Shown: one piece after another, positions 33,009-40,818 of the stretch
How positions within the stretch are numbered: position 1 is the stretch's first letter
Layout of the letters: each line of letters opens with the position of its first letter
DNA from: Acidimicrobiia bacterium
Lineage (GTDB): Bacteria; Actinomycetota; Acidimicrobiia; Acidimicrobiales; Bin134
Assembly (NCBI GenBank): GCA_022822905.1
Contig: JAJDYE010000002.1
Location: forward strand, 1-64,000
Direction: 5' to 3'
DNA length: 64,000 nt
Translations under genes and position numbers: made by a program
Notes under the pieces: model-generated
The model's database searches: none
What the model was told of the DNA's origin: nothing
Seen by the model: the letters and a program-made list of their open reading frames with translations, nothing else

Positions 33009-34402
33009 CCGACGGAGGTCTGCTCCTCCTTCTTTTTGTGGCTGCGGCGGCGGATCCACCAGATAAGGGCGACAATCACCGCGATGATGGGGAGGAAGGG
33101 CAGCAGCACGCCGACCACGATCAGGATCACGCTGAACACGGCCACCACGCCGCTGGCGCCGTCGGACACCGAGTCGCCGAAGCCGGGCAGGGCGTCGTCG
33201 GTGTCAACCTGCACCCACACCACCGACTCGCCCCACACCTCGTCCAGCGCGGTGCCGTCGAAGGCGGCGGGGGTGGCGGTCACCTCCAGCTCGATGGGCA
33301 GGCCTCGGGTGGCCACTCGGCCGGCTAGGCGGCCTTCTTCGATGGGGAGGGTGAGGACTGCGGCCATGAGCTCGTTGGCCTCGATGCTGTTGAAGCTGCC
33401 CTGGATGGTTTGGAAGTTGTCCAGGTTGAGGCGCAGGTTGCGGGTGCTCACCTCCACGTCGGTGAGCGCTGAGGTGCCGGTGTTCTCCACCTCCAAGCAG
33501 AGGTAGACCTTTGCGTCTGGCTCCACGGTGATGTTCTGCACGCCCAGGCAGGGGTCGTCGGCGTCTTCGGACACCCAGGCGGTGACCCAGATCCCGGTGT
33601 CAGGCAGCACCGTGGGCGACTGGGTGATGGTGAGCGTGATGGTGGCCAGATCGACCTGGGTTTGCAGGGTGCGGAGCTGGCCTCGCAATTGCTCCAGGGT
33701 GGTCTCGCGGTCGAGCAGCTCCCGCTCTAGCTCGGCCACATCTTCGAGATCGGTGGCCTGTTGGAGGAAGTTCCGCAGGCGCTCCACGCTGGCCTCAGCG
33801 GTGATGATGCGGCTCCGCAGATCGACGATGATCTCGGTCACGTCGTCGGAGCTGATGGACTGGTCCACCAGCTTGCCCACGCCGGCCAGCCTTTCGAGGG
33901 CGGTGGAGAAGTTGTCGGGCAGCACCTTGAAGGTGATGGCGGCGCGGGGCAGGGGCTCGGTGCGAGTGGTTTGGGAGAACACGATGCCGCCCAGGCCCTG
34001 CACGATGGCCACCGCCTCCCGGCTGGCCGCGGTCACGTCGTCGGCCTGTACCGCGATCTCGGCGGTGTAGATGATGTCGCGGCCCAGATCGGCGGGGGTG
34101 AGGGCGGTGGGAACGGCGAGGCCGTTGTCGCCGCTCGTCAATTGGACGGTTGCAGGCGCGTCTTCAGCGGCTTCTTCCATTGCTGCCTCTTCAGGTTCCG
34201 GGCGCGCCAGCCTCTCCCCAGAGTCGTCGGCCGCGGCCGCCGGGACATCGAAATCGGCAGGAGCAGAAACCTCGGCACCGTCGTCATCGTTGCTGGCATT
34301 GCAAGCACCGAGCAGTACAAACACCACACTGAGCAACGCCAGGAGCATGAAGCTCAGGGTGCGGCGCTTCGGCCGGGTTGAAGTGTGGTTTGCGTCGTGC
34401 AT
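33005..34402 (-). CDS. DUF4349 membrane lipoprotein
   Basis: 465 aa. The N-terminus has a lipobox (VVFVLLGACNAS) and an Ala/Glu-rich linker. The DUF4349 core follows (GRDIIYTAEIAVQADDVTAASREAVAIV, SQTTRTEPLPRAAITFKVLPDNF), with a coiled coil (residues ~210-265, TAEASVERLRNFLQQATDLE). One C-terminal membrane helix and a Lys/Arg-rich tail (WWIRRRSHKKKEEQ) end it. A good ECF-type promoter (34436-34462) faces the gene, so it is probably a target of the divergent sigma factor. Its stop codon shares CTAG with the convergent LysM-BTAD gene. Confidence 0.85.
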   Translation of the reverse strand: MHDANHTSTRPKRRTLSFMLLALLSVVFVLLGACNASNDDDGAEVSAPADFDVPAAAADDSGERLARPEPEEAAMEEAAEDAPATVQLTSGDNGLAVPTALTPADLGRDIIYTAEIAVQADDVTAASREAVAIVQGLGGIVFSQTTRTEPLPRAAITFKVLPDNFSTALERLAGVGKLVDQSISSDDVTEIIVDLRSRIITAEASVERLRNFLQQATDLEDVAELERELLDRETTLEQLRGQLRTLQTQVDLATITLTITQSPTVLPDTGIWVTAWVSEDADDPCLGVQNITVEPDAKVYLCLEVENTGTSALTDVEVSTRNLRLNLDNFQTIQGSFNSIEANELMAAVLTLPIEEGRLAGRVATRGLPIELEVTATPAAFDGTALDEVWGESVVWVQVDTDDALPGFGDSVSDGASGVVAVFSVILIVVGVLLPFLPIIAVIVALIWWIRRRSHKKKEEQTSVG

Positions 34403-34435
34403 GGGCTTTCTCCCCTGTCGAGCGTTGCCAAGTGA

Positions 34436-34462
34436 GACGAAGGGCGGGGCGGATTAGTTCCC
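34436..34462 (-). promoter_or_regulatory. ECF-sigma type promoter for the DUF4349 gene
   Basis: On the minus strand GGGAAC (34462-34457), a 17-nt spacer and CGTC (34439-34436) match the GGAAC-N16/17-CGTC pattern used by SigM/SigW-type ECF sigma factors. The -10 element lies ~34 nt before the DUF4349 start. The adjacent divergent gene encodes such a sigma factor. Confidence 0.6.
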
Positions 34463-34549
34463 GGCGGACCAAACTCACAGTGCAACCAGCCGGGGGCGGC
34501 GGGTGGGTACCCTCGGGAAATCAGAGGCGCGGCGGATGACACGGAGCTG

Positions 34550-35095
34550 GTGAAGAAGGCCCAGAAAGGCGACCAAGACGCCCTCGATGCCCTGCTGCGC
34601 CAGCACTACAACAAGATCTACGCCATTTGCCGGCGGCTGGCCGGCAACGAGGCCGACGCCCTCGATGCCACCCAGGAGGCGCTCATCACCCTGGTGCGGC
34701 GCATCGACCGCTTCGACGGTCGGTCGAAGTTCACCACCTGGATGCACCGGGTGGTGACCAACGCCTGTTTGGACGAGCTGCGACGGCGGGGCCGACGCCC
34801 AGTGCCGTCCCCCGTGGAAGAACAGCCCTTGGCGGCGGCCGAGCGGCCGGTAGCCGACACGGTGGGCGATCGCCTGGACATCGAGGCCGCCTTGGCCCAG
34901 CTTCCCGAGGAATTCCGGGTGCCGGTGGTGCTGTGCGATCAGGTGGGCTTGAGCTATGAGCAGATCGCCGAAGAGCTGAACATCGCCCCCGGGACAGTGA
35001 GGTCCCGCATCTCCCGGGGGCGCCGACGTCTGGCGGAAGTGCTTCGCGGGAACCCAAATGGCCCCGGCCAACGTCACACTGGGGAGAGACCATGA
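34550..35095 (+). CDS. sigM: ECF sigma factor, SigM-like
   Basis: 181 aa. Region 2 contains QHYNKIYAICRRLAGNEADALDATQEALI and FTTWMHRVVTNACLDELRRR; region 4 is QLPEEFRVPVVLCDQVGLSYEQIAEELNIAPGTVRSRISRGRRRL. GTG 34550 is the first usable start; upstream codons in frame (RGAADDTEL) look coding, so a rarer start is possible. The place before an anti-sigma, trxB, trxA and cwlM equals that of sigM (Rv3911) in mycobacteria. Likely role: envelope-stress transcription, including the divergent DUF4349 gene. Confidence 0.85.
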   Translation: MKKAQKGDQDALDALLRQHYNKIYAICRRLAGNEADALDATQEALITLVRRIDRFDGRSKFTTWMHRVVTNACLDELRRRGRRPVPSPVEEQPLAAAERPVADTVGDRLDIEAALAQLPEEFRVPVVLCDQVGLSYEQIAEELNIAPGTVRSRISRGRRRLAEVLRGNPNGPGQRHTGERP

Positions 35096-36108
35096 GCGAC
35101 GAACGCGGCGACCTGACCCCAGAGCAACTGGACGAGCTGGCCTCCGCCTATCTGGATGGGGAGGCCACGGCGGAAGAGGCCGCCCTGGTGGAGAGCGATC
35201 CCCGGCTGCAAGAGATGGTGGAAGAGCTCCGGGCGGTCAGAAATATGGTGGGTGCCCCGGTGGAGGTGCCTTCCGACGAGGTGCGAGACCAGATGATCGC
35301 TCGAGCACTGGATCACCGGGCCCCGGTGGTGTCGATGGAGACGGCCCGGCGCCGGTTGCGGGCCATCCCCCCTCAGGCCAGGGTGATCCTGGCCGCGGCC
35401 GCGGTTGTGGCGGCCATTGCCGCGGTGGGTGTGACCATCTTTGAGCGGCAAGGAGACGAATTCGCCGACGACGACATGGCATTTGCCCCCGTGGTGCAAG
35501 CCGATGCGCCAGCGGACGCCGAGGACATGCCGCTGCCTGCTGCTGCCGACGAACCCGAGAGCATGGAAGCTGCCGAAGAACCGGCTGCGAGTTTTGATTC
35601 TGACGACGCTGATGATGTCTTCGCTACAGAAGCCCCCGCCGAGGAGATGATGGAAGACGAAATGGCCGTCGAACTCGTAGAAGCCCCCATGGACGACGGG
35701 GGCTACCCAGAAGAGGAACCACTGGAAGCCCCCGCCGAGGATTCCGACGACGGGGAGGCGGCCATGGCCGATGAAGCGGCGGACGTTGCACCTACATCAG
35801 GAGAGGAACTCCTGGTATTCGAGACCGCGTCTGATCTCGTCGACTACATGATGCTGTTGGCTGAAGACCTCGTCGACGCCCAGGGCACCAGCAGACTTGA
35901 CGAAGCCACCGCAATCGACCTCATGGGCTGTCCGCTGTTCCCGAACGAGGGCATCGAATTGCTGAGCCGATTCAACGCAGTGGTAGATGAAGTGGAAGTG
36001 CAGGTGTCGGTGTACCTCGACGGCGACGATCTGCAATTGACGGAGACATCCCCGCCCCCCGATTGCGAACTGCTCAATTCCCCCACCTTCCTCAACTGGC
36101 TCGAATAG
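35092..36108 (+). CDS. Transmembrane anti-sigma factor with long acidic extracytoplasmic region
   Basis: 338 aa, ATGA overlap with the sigma gene. The cytoplasmic N-terminus (LTPEQLDELASAYLDGEATAEEAALVESDP) is an anti-sigma helical domain without zinc ligands. One membrane helix (residues ~100-120, ARVILAAAAVVAAIAAVGVT) follows. About 120 residues of Glu/Asp/Ala/Pro-rich, disordered sequence come next, and then a C-terminal folded part with two cysteines (LMGCPLF and PDCELLN). Stimulus outside the membrane probably leads to release of the sigma factor. It corresponds in position to Rv3912. Confidence 0.8.
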   Translation: MSDERGDLTPEQLDELASAYLDGEATAEEAALVESDPRLQEMVEELRAVRNMVGAPVEVPSDEVRDQMIARALDHRAPVVSMETARRRLRAIPPQARVILAAAAVVAAIAAVGVTIFERQGDEFADDDMAFAPVVQADAPADAEDMPLPAAADEPESMEAAEEPAASFDSDDADDVFATEAPAEEMMEDEMAVELVEAPMDDGGYPEEEPLEAPAEDSDDGEAAMADEAADVAPTSGEELLVFETASDLVDYMMLLAEDLVDAQGTSRLDEATAIDLMGCPLFPNEGIELLSRFNAVVDEVEVQVSVYLDGDDLQLTETSPPPDCELLNSPTFLNWLE

Positions 36109-36167
36109 CCCCGACCCCTCTCCCCCAACATCTGATCTAACACACCTCGGCGGTAGTCTGAAGTCCT

Positions 36168-36497
36168 ATGGCTGAAGCCTCTGAGCCGAAAGACGAAGCA
36201 ACCACTGCTTCCATGCTGGGGCTGTCTGAGGACTGGCCCGAGCAGGCTGCCGATGCCGTGGTGAACGCGGTGGACAAGGTCCGCGATGTAACCACCGGGC
36301 CGGTTATCAACATCAGCCGCCTGTTGGCCTATCTCATTTTCGGCGTGTTTCCCCTGGTCATCGTGCTGGTGCTGGGCATCATCGCGGCGGTACGCGGGTT
36401 AGAGATAGCCACCGGGCGGGCTTGGGCCGCGCACGGCATCCTCGGTTTGCTGTTTGTGTCACTCGGTGCTCTTGCCTGGTCGAGGCGAGCCTCATGA
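36168..36497 (+). CDS. Small two-helix membrane protein
   Basis: 109 aa. A soluble N-terminus (ASMLGLSEDWPEQAADAVVNAVDKVRDVTTG) precedes two hydrophobic helices (INISRLLAYLIFGVFPLVIV and AWAAHGILGLLFVSLGALAW). It is not a family I can name. The stop overlaps the trxB ATG (ATGA), so it is probably co-translated with thioredoxin reductase and may help anchor or assemble an envelope function in the same operon. Confidence 0.7.
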   Translation: MAEASEPKDEATTASMLGLSEDWPEQAADAVVNAVDKVRDVTTGPVINISRLLAYLIFGVFPLVIVLVLGIIAAVRGLEIATGRAWAAHGILGLLFVSLGALAWSRRAS

Positions 36498-37471
36498 CCG
36501 CCACTGATCAGGACATCCGCAATGTGATCATCGTCGGCTCAGGACCGGCGGGGCTCACCGCAGCCATCTACTCGGCTCGGGCCAACCTCGCTCCGCTGGT
36601 GATCGAAGGCGAGCCCTCGTCCACGAGCGACCAGCCCGGCGGCCAGTTGATGCTCACCACCGACGTGGAGAACTACCCCGGCTTTCCCGACGGGGTGATG
36701 GGCCCGGAGCTGATGATCAAGTTCCGAGAGCAGGCCCAGCGATTCGGCGCGGAGATGCTCACCGACAAGGTCACGAAGGTGGATCTGTCGGGACCGCCCC
36801 ACGGCGTGTGGGTGGGCGATCCAGCTGCTCCTGAGCCCACCTACCAGGCGTGGGCGGTGATCGTGTCCACCGGCGCCCAGTCGCTCATGCTGGGCCTGGA
36901 AGCCGAAGAGCGGCTCATCGGCCACGGCCTTTCCACTTGTGCCACCTGCGACGGGTTCTTCTTCCGAGACCAGCACATCGCCGTGGTGGGCGGGGGTGAC
37001 TCCGCCATGGAGGAGGCAACCTTTTTGACTCGATTTGCCTCAAAAGTCACGGTAATACACCGAAGAGACGAACTGCGGGCCTCCAAGATCATGCAGGATC
37101 GGGCGTTTGCCAACGATCGCATCGAGTTTCTGTGGAACAATGTGGTAACTGACATCCACGGCGAGGACAAGCTCGCCGGCATCGAAGTGCAAAACACCGT
37201 CACCGGCGAAGCCTCAGTTCTCGATGTGACCGGACTGTTCATCGCCATCGGCCACCGGCCCAACACCGACCTGTTCGAAGGGCAGCTGAAGCGCAAGGAG
37301 AACGGGTATCTGGTGACCGAGCCCGACTCCAGCCGCACCGAGATTGAGGGCGTTTTCGCCTGCGGCGACGTACAAGACGACTTCTACCGCCAGGCAGTAA
37401 CCGCTGCCGGCTCGGGCTGCATGGCCGCCATCGACGCTGAGCGGTGGCTGGAGTCTGCCGGACACGGCTAA
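36494..37471 (+). CDS. trxB: Thioredoxin reductase
   Basis: 325-aa FAD enzyme that moves electrons from NADPH to thioredoxin. ATG 36494 overlaps the preceding stop; a longer frame upstream is not conserved. FAD motif GSGPAGLTAAIYSARANL, the redox-active pair in STCATCDGFFFRDQ, the NADPH motif VVGGGDSAMEEATFL and the C-terminal GVFACGDVQDDFYRQAVTAAGSG are all present. Thioredoxin is encoded next. Confidence 0.96.
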   Translation: MTATDQDIRNVIIVGSGPAGLTAAIYSARANLAPLVIEGEPSSTSDQPGGQLMLTTDVENYPGFPDGVMGPELMIKFREQAQRFGAEMLTDKVTKVDLSGPPHGVWVGDPAAPEPTYQAWAVIVSTGAQSLMLGLEAEERLIGHGLSTCATCDGFFFRDQHIAVVGGGDSAMEEATFLTRFASKVTVIHRRDELRASKIMQDRAFANDRIEFLWNNVVTDIHGEDKLAGIEVQNTVTGEASVLDVTGLFIAIGHRPNTDLFEGQLKRKENGYLVTEPDSSRTEIEGVFACGDVQDDFYRQAVTAAGSGCMAAIDAERWLESAGHG

Positions 37472-37533
37472 CCCCGAAATCCGCTGATAGGCTGACCATT
37501 CCTCAATCGCTGCAACCGAAGGGATCCCCGAAG

Positions 37534-37863
37534 ATGGCCGAGAGCATCACCACGCTCACCAATGAGACCTTTGATGAGGTCATCGGCAGCGCGGAGCTGC
37601 CGGTTGTTGTCGATTTCTGGGCTGAGTGGTGCGGCCCGTGCAAGATGATCGCCCCGATCCTCGATGAGATCGCGGTTGAGAAGGCCGGCGTGATCAACGT
37701 AGCCAAGCTCAACGTGGACGACGCCCAAGACGTGGCGCTTCGGTACCAGGTGATGAGCATTCCCACGCTGATCGTGTTCAAAGACGGAGAGCCGGCCAAG
37801 CGGATCGTGGGCGCCAAGGGCAAGCAGCAGCTGCTTCAGGAGATCGGCGAAGTCGCCTTCTAA
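37534..37863 (+). CDS. trxA: Thioredoxin
   Basis: 109 aa. Cytoplasmic disulfide reductase with active site WAEWCGPCKMIAPIL, the cis-Pro segment SIPTLIVFKDGEP and the conserved buried Asp in VVVDFWAEW. The ATG at 37534 follows a GAAGGGA-like ribosome site; the longer frame starts inside trxB. It is the usual partner of the adjacent trxB. Confidence 0.96.
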   Translation: MAESITTLTNETFDEVIGSAELPVVVDFWAEWCGPCKMIAPILDEIAVEKAGVINVAKLNVDDAQDVALRYQVMSIPTLIVFKDGEPAKRIVGAKGKQQLLQEIGEVAF

Positions 37864-37907
37864 TTTGCGCTCATAAGCTGCGGGGGGTTGTAGCAGGAGC
37901 ACCAGTT

Positions 37908-38888
37908 TTGGCCGATATCCAACTCCCCACCTTGAAACGAGGAGACGAGAGCGAAGACGTCGCTCTTTTGCAGCAGCAGCTGGCAACGGCCGGGTTCGCC
38001 CTCGCGCTGGCAGTAAACGGGAGTTTCGACGCCTCCACTGCGGCAGCCGTTGCCGATTTCCAAGCCAGTCGGGGACTGACCGTGGACGGGATCTGCGGTC
38101 CGCATACCTGGAACGCATTGCAAGAGGCCAACTGGTCGCTGGGTGATCGAAACCTGTACTTGAGCCAGCCGATGCTGCGGGGGGACGATGTGGCCGAGTT
38201 GCAGCTGCGCCTGGGCTCGTTGGGCTTTGACGCCGGACGGGTTGACGGCATTTTCGGCCCCAATACTGCCGGCGCGGTCACAGAATTCCAGGTCAACAGC
38301 GGTCTGATCGTCGATGCGGTGTGCGGGGAGGAGACAACCGGCTCGCTCCAGCGCATGTCAGCCAGAGTGACGCCGGCCACGGTGGCCGCGGTTCGAGAGC
38401 GGGCCAAACTCCAGGGGGCACCTCGACGGCTGACCGAGCAGCACATCATGATCGCATCCACGAGCACCATGGCCGCGGTGGCCGGAGAGTTGGCCACCGG
38501 TTTGCGTCGATCAGGGGCTACCGTGAGCGAGGTCTGCGACTGGCCGGAGGCCGAGCGAGCCGACGAGGCCAATCGCTTGACCGTGGATGTGTACTTGGGA
38601 TTGCTCCCCTCAGAAGAGGTGGAGTGCCGAGTGGCCTACTTTGCCACCGAGGGATTTGTCTCCCCTGGCGGCCACCGGTTGGCCAGCATTCTGGGACAAC
38701 GGCTCCCCGCCGCCTTGGGCATCGACGGGGCTGAAGTGAGGGGCATGCGGTTGCCCGTGCTGCGCCACACCCGCATGACCGCAGTTCAATGCCGTATCGG
38801 CCCCACCGGCCTCGTGCAAGCCCGTCTCTCCCCCCTAGCCCGCTCCATAGAAGGCAGCCTCGCCCGCTGGGCCACCCAACCCGCCTAA
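37908..38888 (+). CDS. cwlM: CwlM-like peptidoglycan regulator with non-catalytic amidase domain
   Basis: 326 aa from TTG 37908 with AGGAG 8 nt upstream. Two PG_binding_1 domains (residues ~8-70, RGDESEDVALLQQQLATAGF; ~85-145, RGDDVAELQLRLGSLGFDAG) precede an amidase_3-like domain. That domain keeps the RADEAN helix and the SxxLA-type helix GGHRLASILGQRL but lacks the zinc His/Glu residues (no GHGG, and VDVYLGLLP where SIHxN is expected). In mycobacteria CwlM regulates peptidoglycan precursor synthesis rather than cutting the wall. Synteny with trxB-trxA-parB supports the name. Confidence 0.82.
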   Translation: MADIQLPTLKRGDESEDVALLQQQLATAGFALALAVNGSFDASTAAAVADFQASRGLTVDGICGPHTWNALQEANWSLGDRNLYLSQPMLRGDDVAELQLRLGSLGFDAGRVDGIFGPNTAGAVTEFQVNSGLIVDAVCGEETTGSLQRMSARVTPATVAAVRERAKLQGAPRRLTEQHIMIASTSTMAAVAGELATGLRRSGATVSEVCDWPEAERADEANRLTVDVYLGLLPSEEVECRVAYFATEGFVSPGGHRLASILGQRLPAALGIDGAEVRGMRLPVLRHTRMTAVQCRIGPTGLVQARLSPLARSIEGSLARWATQPA

Positions 38889-38922
38889 CCCAATACAACA
38901 ACGAGGTAAGGGCCCCAAACTA

Positions 38923-39015
38923 GGCAGACTGGGGGGTGGCCCGGCTCAGGGCGCCCGCCGCCCGGAACTCGTCGAGGACGGCGGGCTGGGCCGGGACAGG
39001 ACCCGCCAGTCTGCC
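38923..39015. ncRNA. Long GC-rich stem-loop between cwlM and parB
   Basis: Outer arms GGCAGACTGG (38923-38932) and CCAGTCTGCC (39006-39015) are perfect complements. GGGT pairs with ACCC, CCCGGCTCA pairs fully with TGGGCCGGG (one G-U) and GCCCGCCG with CGGCGGGC. The apical 18-nt loop contains CTC-GTC-GAG. The element lies between convergent genes and has no T-run on either side. It may be a bidirectional terminator or a small structured RNA; strand is unknown. Confidence 0.5.
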
Positions 39016-39029
39016 GGAGGATGGTAACG

Positions 39030-39908
39030 CTAGGCGTGGAGCATCACCCGGTAGATGCGCTCCAGATCATCCAAGTCAGCAAACTTAATCACCAGTTTTC
39101 CCTGACCTTTGCCGAGCGTCACATCCACCTTGGTGCTGAGGTGATCGCTCAGCAGGCTCTCCAGTTCCAGTACCGCCGCTCCCCTATCGGCGCCGCTCTG
39201 TCCCTGCGAGGGCTGCTTGGGCTTTCTGACCGGCGGAGCAACGCCCCGGGCCTCTTGTTCAACCATTCGCACGGTCAGGCCGTCTGCCACTGCTTTCTTG
39301 GCCAGTTTGATCAAGCGCTTCTCGTTGGAGACGCTGAGCAGGGCCCGGGCATGGCCGGCCGACAGGGAGCCGTTGACCACCATCGTCTTGACCTCGTCGG
39401 GGAGCTGCAAGAGACGCACCGTGTTCGCCACCGCCGATCGGCTACGACCGAGCCGTTTCGCCACGGTCTCCTGGGTGAATCCAAACTCCTCAATCAACTG
39501 CTGGCACGCCGCCGCCTCCTCAATGGCGTTCAGGTCTTCGCGGTGCAGGTTCTCCAGCAGGGCTTGCTCGAGGGCATCGGCGTTTTCCGCGGTGCGGACA
39601 ACCGCGGGAATCCGATCAAGTCCTGCCTGTCGGGCGGCCCGACAACGGCGCTCGCCGGCGATCAGCTCGTATTTTCCGTCTTCACTGGGGCGGACCAACA
39701 CCGGCTGGAGCACGCCAACTTCTCGGATCGACTCTGTGAGCACATTCAATGCGGCCTGGTCGAACTTGTCTCGGGGCTGGTACGGGTTCACCGAGATGGC
39801 ATCAAGGGGGAGCTCCAAGAACGAAGCTGAGCGCATCCCATCGGTCGTCGATGAGGAGTCGGAAATGAGGGCACTGAGTCCCCTACCCAACCCTGGCGAG
39901 CGAGCCAT
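39030..39908 (-). CDS. parB: Chromosome partitioning protein ParB
   Basis: 292 aa. It binds parS and spreads to load SMC and guide the origin. The N-terminal CTPase/ParB domain has ISVNPYQPRDKFDQAAL, VGVLQPVLVRPSEDGKYELIAGERRCRAARQAG and LLENLHREDLNAIEEA. The HTH is FTQETVAKRLGRSRSAVANTVRLLQLP and the C-terminal dimerisation domain follows a basic linker. The N-terminus LGRGLSALI is the usual ParA-stimulating motif. The start lies inside the end of parA (26-bp overlap). Confidence 0.96.
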   Translation of the reverse strand: MARSPGLGRGLSALISDSSSTTDGMRSASFLELPLDAISVNPYQPRDKFDQAALNVLTESIREVGVLQPVLVRPSEDGKYELIAGERRCRAARQAGLDRIPAVVRTAENADALEQALLENLHREDLNAIEEAAACQQLIEEFGFTQETVAKRLGRSRSAVANTVRLLQLPDEVKTMVVNGSLSAGHARALLSVSNEKRLIKLAKKAVADGLTVRMVEQEARGVAPPVRKPKQPSQGQSGADRGAAVLELESLLSDHLSTKVDVTLGKGQGKLVIKFADLDDLERIYRVMLHA

Positions 39909-40689
39909 CAGCTACCTCCTTGGCTAGTTCGCGGTAGGCCAGCGCTCCTCGTGACCGCGGATGAGTGACGGTTACCGGAGCCCCGTAGGACGGCGCTTCT
40001 GCCAAGCGGATGTTCCGGGGGATCATCTGATGGCAGACTTTGTCGCCGAAATAGCTCCGGATTTCCGAGGCCACTTGGGCCGACAGCTTGGTGCGACCGT
40101 CGTACATCACGAGCACGATGAGAGAAATCTCCAAATCACTGTTGAGGCTGTTGCGAACCAATTCGATATTCCGCATCAACTGGCCCAGGCCCTCCAGGGC
40201 GTAGTACTCGCATTGGATCGGAACCATTACCTCACGAGCAGCAGCCAGGGCGTTGACGGTGAGCAGGCCCAACGATGGAGGGCAGTCGATGAAAACGAAG
40301 TCGAATTCGCCGTACACGGTAGACAGGGCAGAATCCAGTCTCCGCTCTCGGTTGAACGCCGGCACAAGCTCTATCTCCACCCCAGCAAGATCCAAAGTGG
40401 ACGGCGCCACCCAGAGGTTCTCTACCTGAGTGGCAACAATGCTCTCCCTCAGGGTCCCGTTTTGCAGCAACACGTCGTAAGTGGACACGCCGCCGGAGAA
40501 CGGGTCGATGCCCAGGCCGGTGGTGGCATTGGCCTGAGGGTCCAGGTCGACCACCAGCACGCGGTGGCCATTGTCAGCAAGGCACGCAGAGAGGTTGACG
40601 GTGGTCGTGGTTTTTCCAACGCCGCCCTTTTGATTGGCAACCGCGATCACACGCCATGTCCGAGTTTGGTGTATTTCGCCAATAGACAC
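39883..40689 (-). CDS. parA: Chromosome partitioning ATPase ParA
   Basis: 268 aa from GTG 40689. Deviant Walker A ANQKGGVGKTTTTVNLSACLA, switch I/II segments VLVVDLDPQANATTGLG and VFIDCPPSLGLLTVNAL, and the C-terminal basic DNA-binding segment are all visible. It forms ATP-dependent gradients on the nucleoid that move the ParB-parS complex. Transcribed away from the two parS sites, with parB following in overlap. Confidence 0.96.
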   Translation of the reverse strand: MSIGEIHQTRTWRVIAVANQKGGVGKTTTTVNLSACLADNGHRVLVVDLDPQANATTGLGIDPFSGGVSTYDVLLQNGTLRESIVATQVENLWVAPSTLDLAGVEIELVPAFNRERRLDSALSTVYGEFDFVFIDCPPSLGLLTVNALAAAREVMVPIQCEYYALEGLGQLMRNIELVRNSLNSDLEISLIVLVMYDGRTKLSAQVASEIRSYFGDKVCHQMIPRNIRLAEAPSYGAPVTVTHPRSRGALAYRELAKEVADGSLARVG

Positions 40690-40741
40690 TTAGGGGATTC
40701 TCCCTCACCCTCAACCTTGGATCAAGCACCCCCCTCGTCAA

Positions 40742-40757
40742 TGTTCCACGTGGGGGA
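40742..40757. other. parS-like site, degenerate in one half
   Basis: TGTTCCACGTGGGGGA shares the left half and centre of the perfect site 38 bp away, but the right half has decayed. It lies upstream of parA, where a secondary ParB-binding site is common. Confidence 0.6.
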
Positions 40758-40779
40758 CCTATTACTCTACGTTGACAAA

Positions 40780-40795
40780 TGTTCCACGTGGAACA
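40780..40795. other. parS centromere site
   Basis: TGTTCCACGTGGAACA is a perfect 16-bp palindrome. It matches the bacterial parS core (TGTTTCACGTGAAACA) with the symmetric T-to-C/A-to-G change in each arm. It lies in the rsmG-parA gap, ~4 kb from dnaA, the usual place for origin-proximal ParB binding. Confidence 0.9.
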
Positions 40796-40818
40796 TGTGG
40801 GGGCACCTTCCGACGTTT

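Noticed and set aside
37871-38572. Minus-strand ORF opposite cwlM.
   Set aside because: Ser/Ala/Arg-rich antisense shadow; cwlM has clear PG-binding domains and a good ribosome site.
38923-39015. The stem-loop as the SRP RNA (ffs) or tmRNA.
   Set aside because: The conserved SRP loop (GGAAGGxAGCA type) and the tmRNA tRNA-like ends are absent.
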